From Bubalus kerabau (Eukaryota > Chordata > Mammalia > Artiodactyla > Bovidae): a stretch of 64,000 nt of DNA. Positions 56,464-64,000 of this stretch are shown piece after piece; the first letter of the stretch is position 1; every line of letters starts with the position of its first letter. The DNA lies in the NCBI RefSeq assembly GCF_029407905.1, contig NC_073627.1:131825697-131889696 (forward strand), read 5' to 3'. The translations under genes and the position numbers were made by a program. The notes beneath the pieces are model-generated. The model saw only the letters and a program-made list of their open reading frames with translations. It ran no database searches and was not told where the DNA came from.

Positions 56464-57465
56464 TTTAAAAAGAGTAAACCCTAATCACAAGGAAAAAATA
56501 TTTTTCCTTTTTATTTTGTGTCTGTATGAAATAATGGATGTTCACTAACATTATTGTGGTAATCATTAAAAAAGAAGAACAAGCAAAGGAAACAAAAACT
56601 CAGGAAAAAAAAATCTAAGAGAAAGTGCAAGACCTCTATTTACAAAAGCTGTCAAAGCTGGCCAATGGACATAATTTTTTTCCTTCTAACTAAATGGAAA
56701 ATCATTGTACATGGACTGGTTTGGAAGACCCAAATATAGCGGTGTTTCTTTTGCCAAAATTAAATCTATAAATTTCAAGGCAAATCCACTTAAAATCCCA
56801 GTTGGATTAAAAAAAAAGAACTTGACAAGATGATTCTAAAGTTCCTTTGATTCTCGGTAGCAGTCTTTGTTATAGCAAGGGACTGGGAGCTACTTAATGC
56901 GCAATGGGAGGGAACAATAGGATGCTAAATAGTTATTAAAAAGAATGAAGCTAAACTATAAATATTGACACTGAAAGCTTTCCAAGATCTATTGTTAATG
57001 AAAAAGCAAAGTACAGAACAGAGTGCATTCTACACTACAACCAGGGCCAAGAAGGAAGGAACGTATGTGTGTATACATATGCACACATGCTTGTGTATAT
57101 CTAGAATACTTCTGGAACAATACAGAAAAATCTAATAAAGATAGTTTCCTTGGAGAAGGGAATTTCTGGAAGTGAAGATGGGAGGGGAAACTTACTTTTC
57201 ACATAGCCTTTCATCATCATGTACATGTATTAATTAAAAAGAAAGAAAAACATTTATCAAACAAGTTCAGTTGGAAGCATATGAATAAGAATAGGCAGAT
57301 TTTGACAAAGGAGACCATGTAGGGGATTTATTCAACTGAATTTCCAAATATACACAAAGTTGTAGCAATTAAAATTCTGTGATAGCAGACCTAGAATAGA
57401 CAAATAGATTGATGAAACAAGGAGACCCAGGTATACTGTGTTAGTCTAGATCCTCTGAGAACCAA
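56464..57465. other. L1-like and unassigned intergenic DNA
   Basis: AATAGTTATTAAAAAGAATG, GGAGAAGGGAATTTCTGGAAG and CAAACAAGTTCAGTTGGAAG suggest L1 pieces (plus). No gene is seen. Confidence 0.45.
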
Positions 57466-57469
57466 GTTA

Positions 57470-58232
57470 CAAGATTCTGCTGCACTGTTGGTGGGAATGT
57501 AAACTGGTATAATCACTGTGAAGAACGGTATGGAAGTTCCTTAAAAAACTAACACTAGAACTACCATATGACCCAGCAATCCCACTACTGGGCATACACC
57601 CTGAGGAAACCATAATTCAAAAGGACATATGTACCCCAATGTTCATAGCAGCACTATTTGCAATAGCTAGGACATGGAAGCAACCTAAATGTCCAACAGA
57701 TGACTGGATAAAGAATATACACATATACAATGGAATATTACTCAGCCACTAAAAAGAATGAAACAGGGCCATTTATAGAGATGTGGATAGACATGGAGTT
57801 TGAAGTAAGTCAGAAAGAGAAAAACAAATACAGTATATGAACCCTTATATGTGGAATCTAGAAAAATGATACAGGTGAACCTATTTCTAGGGCAGGAATA
57901 GAGACGCAAGTGTAGAGAATGGACATGCGGGTGTAGAGAATGGACGTGCGGACACAGAGGGGGAAGGGGAAGGTAGGGCGGGAGGGGTGTTAGGACTGAC
58001 GTGTGTACACTGCTCTGTGTGAAATAGATAGCTAGCGGGAACCTCCTATGAAGCACAGAAAGCTCAACTTGGTGCTCTGTGATGACCTAGATGGGTGGGA
58101 TGGGGGGGAGAAGGGTAGAGGGAGGCTGAAAAGGGAGTAGATATATATGGACACATATAACTGATTCACTTCATTGTACAGCAGAAACTAACACAACATT
58201 GTAAAGCAATTATACTCCAACTTAAAAAAAAA
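57470..58232 (+). mobile_element. Bovine L1 ORF2 end and 3' UTR
   Basis: GCACTGTTGGTGGGAATGTA, CCATATGACCCAGCAATCCC, ATTACTCAGCCACTAAAAAG, and the tail CAGAAACTAACACAACATTG with TAAAGCAATTATACTCCAAC. Confidence 0.92.
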
Positions 58233-58233
58233 C

Positions 58234-58345
58234 CAGAGCTTACATGCTACCACTAAAGATCTTGTGTGCCCCAGCGAAGATCAAAGATCCCAAGTGCTGC
58301 TGCAAAAAAGACCCGGAGCAGCCACATAAATAAAAACAAATATTA
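58234..58345 (+). mobile_element. CHR-type SINE, 3' part
   Basis: CATGCTACCACTAAAGATCT to GGAGCAGCCACATAAATAAA. It lacks its tRNA head. Confidence 0.75.
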
Positions 58346-58835
58346 AAAAGGGAGAATATTAAAGGAACATCAGAGGATGTAAGTGACTGTGATTATATAC
58401 AATGTATTCCATATAGAGTAAATGGTTGTATTTATGTACAATATATTATGTTTTATGGAATATTGTGAATCCTTTAAAAAGAAAAGAATACTATAGCTTT
58501 ACATAAAACTAGTACATAAAGATCTCCCAGATCTCTTTCACCATTAAGTGAAAATCAATGTGTGGAACAATGTTATAATGACTTCATTGTGTTAACTTTT
58601 AAAGCAAAAGAAAAATCTGTCTGGTTAGGATATGTTCATAAGTGTAATTTTTTTATAGGAAGAATCACATGCTATCTTTTTTTTTTCTGAACAGTTTCTA
58701 TTCTCTAGCCATGAATGATTATTGCTTTTATTATTTAAAAATATCCATATATGGAGTGTGAGATTATGGTTTCCTCTGTATTTTTTTTCTGAATTTGAAT
58801 AAATAGCAAGCATTATTTTTAAATTTATTTTTAAA
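58346..58835. other. Intergenic, no features recognised
   Basis: AT-rich; probable L1 remnants, no gene. Confidence 0.4.
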
Positions 58836-58837
58836 AT

Positions 58838-58946
58838 TTAGGTTGCACTGCAAGGATGTGAAATCTTAGTTCCCTGATCAGGAATCAAACCTATGCCTCC
58901 TGCAGTGGAAGCAGGGAGACTTTCCCAGACTGCCAGGGATGTTCCA
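58838..58946 (-). mobile_element. CHR-type SINE
   Basis: TTAGGTTGCACTGCAAGGAT to CTGCCAGGGATGTTCC. Confidence 0.87.
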
Positions 58947-59755
58947 GGAATATTATTTTTAAATAACATTAAAAAAAAAGAAAAACTTTACAATAAAGAA
59001 GTTGAATCTGGTGCCTATGGTTTATTGTGGCATGAAAAGAGAAAGTTGTACAGCAAATGTATTATAAGAGCCTCTTTATTAATTAAAAACAAACATATGG
59101 AACTATATAATATACTTGTATAAATATGGATAAATAGTATAATAGATGTTGATACACTATGGATATAGATGCACACCCACACACTAAGCAGTTAATAGGG
59201 CTGATGGGTGGAGAGGGAAGTGATATTGAGGGTATAGATGAAAGAGGACTTCAACTGCACACACTTCTTACTTCTGTATTGTAGTCTTTAAAAGTTTTTC
59301 TTATTCCTTATACTTTTACAGAGTTACTAGACTGTATCTAAGACTTTCTGAGAAGTTAGATTTTTTTTTAAGTTCTCGACAATTATCAGTTGCTGTCTCT
59401 TCACTAACACTTCACTAGCATCCTTCCTATTCTCTTCTGGAACTCCTATATATACAGATCTAGATCTATCTTTGAATTTATTTTTAGGCACCTTTACCGA
59501 GATATAATTCACATAACACATAACCATTCACCCACTACTAAATATATATTCGAAATGTCCTAAGTGTCTTCCATGTTTCTCAACTGCTTTTTCACATTTT
59601 GGAAACAATCCTTTTGACTGTGGGTACCCTGGATGAACTTATCCATACTATTTCCTAAGTCCATGGGAACATTGCTTCTTTCTTCATCCCTTGTCCTAAT
59701 CATCTCTACCACCTAGCTGTTTCTAAGTTACATCCTTTTGCAGTAGACCAGTAAT
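58947..59755. other. Intergenic with a short antisense L1 piece
   Basis: TACCGAGATATAATTCACAT at 59,497-59,516 is antisense L1 3' sequence. Nothing else is recognised. Confidence 0.45.
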
Positions 59756-59760
59756 ATATT

Positions 59761-60445
59761 CAGTTCAGTCCAGTTCAATCTCTCAGTCATGTCCGACTCT
59801 TTGTGACCCCATGAACTGCAGCACGCCAGGCCTCCCTGTCCATTACCAACTCCCAGAGTCCACCCAAACCCATATCCATTGAGTTGGTGATTGCCATCCG
59901 ACCATCTCATCCTCTGTCATCCTCTTCTCCTGCCCTCAGTCTTTCCCAGCATCAGGGTCTTTTCAAATGACTCAGTTCTTCACATCAGGTGGCCAAAGTA
60001 TTGGAGTTTCAGCTTCAACATCAGTCCTTCCAATGAACACCCAGGACTGATCTCCTTTAGGATGGACTGGTTGGGTCTCCTTGCTGTCCAAAGGACTCTC
60101 AAGAGTCTTCTCCAACACCACAGTTCAAAATCATCAATTCTTCAGAGCTCAGCTTTTTTTGTATTTCCAACTCTCACATCCATACATGACCACTGACATC
60201 CATACACGACCACTGGAAAAATCAGAGCCTTGACTAGACGGACCTCTGTTGACAAAGTGATGTCTCTGCTTTTTAATATGTTGTCTAGGTTGGTCATAAC
60301 TTTCCTTCCAAGGAGTAAGCGTCTTTTAATTTCATGGCTGCAATCACCATCTGCAGTGATTTTGGAGCCCAGAAAAGTAAAGTCAGCCACTGTTTCCCCT
60401 GTTTCCCCATCTATTTGCCATGAAGTAATGGGACCAGATGCCATG
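59761..60445 (-). mobile_element. BovB 3' fragment
   Basis: CAGTCATGTCCGACTCTTTG to AATGGGACCAGATGCCATG. A 20-base tandem duplication at 60,177-60,216 breaks the frame. Confidence 0.93.
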
Positions 60446-60449
60446 CATA

Positions 60450-60725
60450 ATAAGCAGTAAAACAAAACAAATGTCACTACACAAGTATCAATGAATGAAA
60501 TAAATTTTTATCATATATGTCAGGATGAAGAAAACTGAAATAATCAATGAAAGAGACAATAACTTAGGGAAAAAGAACCAGTGTAAAACAAGAAAAAAGG
60601 GAATTCAAAATTAAGATCTCTAGAAAAGAAAGTGGGAGAGAAAGATTTATGGACTCTAATAACATTGCTTAGTGCCCTGAGTGTCATGTCATTTCCAAAC
60701 ACGTGGACCCTGATCTATACCACCT
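60450..60725. other. Intergenic, no features recognised
   Basis: AT-rich; no gene or named repeat. Confidence 0.5.
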
Positions 60726-60728
60726 CAG

Positions 60729-60930
60729 TCTTCCCTGATGGCTCAGCAGGTAAAGAGTCTGCCTGCAATGCAGGTGATGCGGAGACTCAGGTCCAATCCC
60801 TGGGTTGGAAAGATCCCCTGGAGGAGGAAATGGCAACCCATTCCAGTATTCTTGCCTGGGAAATCCCATGCGCAGAGGAGCCTGGTGGGTGACAGTCCAT
60901 GGGGTCTCAGAGTCAGACACAACTGGATGC
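60729..60930 (+). mobile_element. Bov-tA SINE
   Basis: TCTTCCCTGATGGCTCAGCA to GAGTCAGACACAACTGGATG. Confidence 0.93.
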
Positions 60931-60931
60931 A

Positions 60932-61308
60932 CTAGCACCTACACCGTCTCATCGTGCAAACAGCTCCTTGCTGGATACCGCCTGCAGCAGAAAGCCTCTG
61001 TCCTTGCTACTTTAGCAAGGCTATATGGTACCTAAACTTTAACCAGGCACTCAGGCCTGAGCACACCTTTCAGATCTGTTAATCATGCAATCCCTTGCCT
61101 AACTTGTCAGTTCTTTCAGTACGGCAAAGAAGTAAGAATCTAAGACTAAATAATTAACAGGGGACCAGATTTCTTTCCTAGACTCCCCTTCAGTAATCTC
61201 GTAAACAAACTGTGTGAACAAGATAAGGACTAGAGGAAGATCACAGGAAGTCCTGGAGCCTGCATGCAATGACTCTGACTCCATCTCAAGGATTAACTGA
61301 GATTACTT
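60932..61308. other. Intergenic, no features recognised
   Basis: The phrase CTTGCTACTTTAGCAAGGCT near 60,995 forms a short hairpin. No gene or named repeat. Confidence 0.45.
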
Positions 61309-61311
61309 CTC

Positions 61312-61503
61312 TCCTTTCCCTAGTAGTTCAGCTTGTAGAGAATTTGCCTGCAATGAAGGAGACCCTGGTTCGATTCCTGGGTCAGGAAGACCTGCTGGAG
61401 AAGGGAACGGCTACACCCTCCAGTATTCTGGCCTGGAGAATTCCACGGACTGTATAGTCCATGGGGTCGCAAAGAGTCGGACACAACTGAGCAACTTTCA
61501 CTT
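61312..61503 (+). mobile_element. Bov-tA SINE
   Basis: CTTTCCCTAGTAGTTCAGCT to AGAGTCGGACACAACTGAGC. Confidence 0.92.
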
Positions 61504-61504
61504 T

Positions 61505-61860
61505 TCCTTTAAAATTTTCATGATGGAGCAGAATCTCCAGAAGTAGTTTTCTGGGGGACACTGAGTTTACCATCTTCCCTGATTGCTGGCACTCTGATAA
61601 AAGATAACTTTCCTTTCTATCAATGTTTGTAAATTTGATTCTGTAAGTGGTAAGCAGTGGGCCTTGATTCAATAATTCTGTAATCCCCCTTCTCTATCTC
61701 TCATCCTCACCCTGACATCCCCCTCAACCCAAGATTTTACTCTTTTGTTGTAACTCAGTTCAGTTCATTATGTTCCTTCTGCACCTAAAAATGAGAACAG
61801 GGAATGCAGCTCTCTTGCATGTTGGGGGCCTGCATATGGTAGACACGAATGCATATCTCT
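61505..61860. other. Intergenic, no features recognised
   Basis: No gene or named repeat. TTGGGGGCCTGCATATGG near 61,820 is a short GC-rich piece. Confidence 0.45.
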
Positions 61861-61861
61861 T

Positions 61862-61990
61862 TTTAAAAAATATTTATTTGACTGCATTGCATCTTAGTTG
61901 AAGCATGCAGGATCTTTAATTGCAGCATGGTAACTCTTAGTTGTGGCATGTGGGATCTAGTTCCCTGCCTAGGTATCAAACCCAGGAAGC
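61862..61990 (-). mobile_element. CHR-type SINE
   Basis: TTTGACTGCATTGCATCTTA to TTCCCTGCCTAGGTATCAAA. It ends abruptly before the tRNA head, next to the minisatellite. Confidence 0.85.
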
Positions 61991-62007
61991 TGGGGCAGTG
62001 AGTTTAG

Positions 62008-62212
62008 GACCATGGGAGTGGGTGAGGGGACATGGGGGTGGGTGAGGGACCATGGGTGGGTGAGGGGACATGGGGGTGGTGAGGGATCACAGGGGTGGGT
62101 GAGGGGACATGGGGGTGGGTGAAGGACCATGGGGGTGGATGAGGGGACATGGGGGAGGGGGAGGGGCATGGGGGTGGGTGAGGGACCATGGGGATGGGTG
62201 AGGAAGATTCTG
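62008..62212. repeat. G-rich minisatellite, 20-base unit
   Basis: About ten copies of GGGTGAGGGACCATGGGGGT alternating with GGGTGAGGGGACATGGGGGT, with small deletions. The plus strand is almost all G, A and T with many GGG to GGGGG runs. Long Pro/His/Ser frames on the minus strand are a by-product of the repeat. Confidence 0.95.
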
Positions 62213-62214
62213 GG

Positions 62215-62540
62215 AGTCTACTCTAGGATCAGAGGTGTGAGGAGTGCCAGTCTGGACCTCAGCTCGCAGCCTGACAAGGCCCTCCTCGTTCTGTCTCCAG
62301 CTCAGTCTCCTAGATCCCCCCACATTCAAGAGCCGTCTGTGCTGCAGGCTGGAACTCTCTTCTTCATGGCCTGGGTCATATACTCCAGTTCAACTCAATT
62401 GTCCTGGACTTTGGGAACTTCCCTCTACCTCCACCGGGAGGAGCTCCTCCCTCCTCCAAACCCGGGGAGTGATGCTTCACTACTTTGAGAAAGATCCTTA
62501 CTCCCCTGCACTACAGACACCTGACAATATGTCTTACTTC
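62215..62540. other. Intergenic, GC-balanced, apparently single-copy
   Basis: Downstream flank of the protease gene. Open frames of about 115 codons on the plus strand have no recognised domain. No repeat is recognised. Confidence 0.45.
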
Positions 62541-62544
62541 CTAT

Positions 62545-63005
62545 TAGGGGCTGAATTGTGTACCCCAAACTCTTATGTTGAATCCTAACCTCCACCACCT
62601 CAGAATGTGACTTTTTTTTGGCTGCGCAGTCCAGCAAGTGGGATCTTGGCTCTCCACCCAGGGACTGAACCCATGCCCCCTGCAGCAGAAGCCTGGAGTC
62701 TTAACCACTGGACAACCAGGGGTCCCCAGAATGTGACTTTATTTGGAGTAGAGCTTTTGAAGAGATAATTGAGTTAAAGTCACTAGGTTGGGTCCTAATC
62801 CAGTATGACTGGTGCCCTTATAAGAAGGGGAAATGTGGACCCAGACACAGAGGGAAGGCAGTATGAGGACGCAGGGCGAAGATGGCATCTACAAGCCAAG
62901 GCGAGAGGCCTCAGGCTCCGGGGCTCCGGGGCTCCGGAACGTGCGATGAGAAACTCCTGTTGTCTAGGCCACATTGCCTGTGATACTTGTTACGGCAGCT
63001 GGAGC
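62545..63005 (+). repeat. Ancient mammalian repeat, split by a CHR SINE
   Basis: GGGGCTGAATTGTGTACCCC, then after the SINE TTGGGTCCTAATCCAGTATG, GGTGCCCTTATAAGAAGGGG and CAAGCCAAGGCGAGAGGCCT, with the end CTGTTGTCTAGGCC. This is a widespread mammalian repeat; I leave the class open. A 9-base unit GGCTCCGGG is present three times at 62,914-62,938. Confidence 0.8.
62615..62726 (-). mobile_element. CHR-type SINE with 14-base TSD
   Basis: TTTTTGGCTGCGCAGTCCAG to CACTGGACAACCAGGGGTCC. CAGAATGTGACTTT at 62,601-62,614 and 62,727-62,740 is a perfect target-site duplication. Confidence 0.95.
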
Positions 63006-63262
63006 TGACTGATGTTCTTCCTCCCAAGTCTGTGCACTTCCACAGCAGGAGTGGTGTCTGCAAGAGAAGACACCCTTCTCTCTCCCCAGCTGGACTCCTT
63101 TAGAGTCCCCACCCCTGCCTCCTCCTGTTGCAATGGCCCTGCCGGTTCCTGTTTCCTTGTCCGGGGAATCAGATGACAGACCTCAAGAGAAGGGGTGAGT
63201 GCTGAGGATCAGGAGGAGCAATAGGGCCCCAAGACAGAATCAGGATGAGTCTTTCATTTGTT
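63006..63262. other. Region downstream of the protease poly(A) signal
   Basis: Pyrimidine-rich to about 63,165. No gene or repeat is recognised. Confidence 0.5.
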
Positions 63263-63268
63263 TTTATT
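63263..63268 (-). terminator. Polyadenylation signal of the serine protease gene
   Basis: AATAAA on the minus strand, about 160 bases after the TGA stop, in a T-rich plus-strand context. Its distance from the stop fits a short 3' UTR. No other canonical signal is closer to the stop. Confidence 0.6.
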
Positions 63269-63427
63269 TGTTTTTTCAAGCTTGGATTGTGGGGGTTGCA
63301 GCTGGTGGACAGGAAAGCCAAGAAGGGACCACTGAGAGCTGATGGGGCTGGGGGAGTAGAGGGGGGAAGGTTCCAGTGAGGAGGCTGGAGCCTGAGGCAC
63401 AGAGCAGGAGCTGAGGGGCTTGGCGGA

Positions 63428-63775
63428 TCACCACGTGGCTTGCCTCGGGAAACCAAGCAGGAACAGAAGCAGGGGCCAGGTCTGTGGAGGCACAAAGGCT
63501 GTGCCCAGCACGGACAAGGCGGCAGCCCGCAGAGACTGGTGTGGAAACTGGGTCTGTGGAGGAGTGGACGTGGGCTCAGGGAGCGGTGTAAGAGCAGACG
63601 TGGGCTCAGGGTTGGGTGTGAGTCTCTGGATCTCTTCGATCCAGTTGGTGAAGTAGGTGACGTTGGTGAAGATGCTGGGGTAGATGGGATGTCGGCAGTC
63701 AAAACCCCAGCTGGCCAGCCCCATCAGAACCCAGGAACTGGTGAAGTCACAGACGAGGGGGCCCCCGGAATCGCC
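63428..63775 (-). CDS. Trypsin-like (S1A) serine protease, last coding exon
   Basis: The acceptor CCTAG is followed in phase 0 by GGC GAT TCC, the usual place of the last intron in S1A protease genes. The exon encodes 115 residues and a TGA stop. It opens GDSGGPLVCDFTSSWVLMGL, with catalytic Ser195 and the oxyanion-hole glycine, then SWGFDC (Trp215-Gly216, Cys220), YPSIFTNVTYFTNW and a terminal helix. Where trypsin has Gly226 this protein has Ser (PSIF), so the S1 pocket is probably narrower. Beyond the protease domain are a Pro/Thr-rich stalk and a hydrophobic end (TWPLLLFLLGF), as in membrane- or GPI-anchored testis-type proteases. His57, Asp102 and residue 189 lie on exons outside the window, so activity and the exact family member cannot be settled. 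Confidence 0.88.
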   Translation of the reverse strand, partial: GDSGGPLVCDFTSSWVLMGLASWGFDCRHPIYPSIFTNVTYFTNWIEEIQRLTPNPEPTSALTPLPEPTSTPPQTQFPHQSLRAAALSVLGTAFVPPQTWPLLLFLLGFPRQATW

Positions 63776-64000
63776 CTAGGAAAGAAATGGGAGTTCAGGT
63801 GGGTGACTGAGCCAATTTTGAGAAGACCAGGTAGCAGGGTGGCGCTTATGAGTCTCTGCTCTCCAGCCTTGTTCTGTGAAATTCCAAACACCAACTTCCC
63901 ACTGCGGATCAGTCCAATTAAGCCATGCAGGCAGGCACTGGAATCATCCTTCAGGAAGTCCTGATTGACCCTCAAAACAATTGCAGATCTATATCCATCA
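63776..64000 (-). other. Intron of the serine protease gene, cut by the window edge
   Basis: Sequence upstream of the GDSGGP exon on the minus strand. I see no protease exon here: there is no DxCxxD-type segment before a donor, and open frames show no family motif. The preceding exon must lie beyond base 64,000. Confidence 0.6.

Noticed and set aside
62008..62212. CRISPR-like array
   Set aside because: Units are contiguous with no unique spacers, and this is vertebrate DNA. It is a minisatellite.
62004..62329. Pro/His/Ser-rich repeat protein frames on the minus strand
   Set aside because: They arise from the 20-base minisatellite, which has no net stop in these frames. No start context or splice sites support them.

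Overview
The window is nuclear DNA from a ruminant, most likely a bovid such as cattle. It carries BovB (RTE-clade) LINE fragments, Bov-tA and Bov-A2 SINEs, CHR-type tRNA-derived SINEs and bovine-type L1 tails, together with old mammalian repeats (MIR, L2, L1M, a Tigger-like relic). Genes are split by spliceosomal introns and there is a CpG-island promoter. Nothing looks bacterial, plasmid or phage.

Left part (1 to about 17,900): the 5' half of TEX10 on the minus strand. A CpG island at about 17.4-18.05 kb holds the promoter and a non-coding first exon with a good donor at 17,720. Four coding exons follow at 13,905-13,726, 12,313-11,601, 11,213-10,970 and 6,817-6,705. They join in frame and give about the first 416 residues of a protein that is about 930 residues long in mammals. 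The remaining exons lie beyond base 1. The introns contain L1M, L2, MIR, a few SINEs and one BovB copy that a SINE has split. A 43-codon open segment at 10,514-10,642 has usable splice sites in the right phase and could be an unrecognised cassette exon.

Middle part (about 18 to 62 kb): upstream intergenic DNA with no protein-coding gene that I can support. It is a dense mosaic of 5'-truncated BovB copies, L1 fragments and many SINEs, often nested. Target-site duplications (TSDs) let the order of insertion be read at many sites. BovB density is highest at 49.3-54.6 kb, where one plus-strand and two minus-strand copies face each other.

Right end (about 62 to 64 kb): a G-rich minisatellite at 62.0-62.2 kb, then the last exon of a trypsin-like (S1A) serine protease gene on the minus strand at 63,775-63,428. 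It has the GDSGGP active-site serine motif, a Pro/Thr-rich stalk and a hydrophobic C-terminus that suggests a membrane-anchored form. A polyadenylation signal lies at 63,268-63,263. The other exons lie beyond base 64,000.

Exon boundaries come from reading splice signals and frame continuity. Protein identities come from family knowledge, without a database search. Repeat ends are approximate unless a TSD is given.
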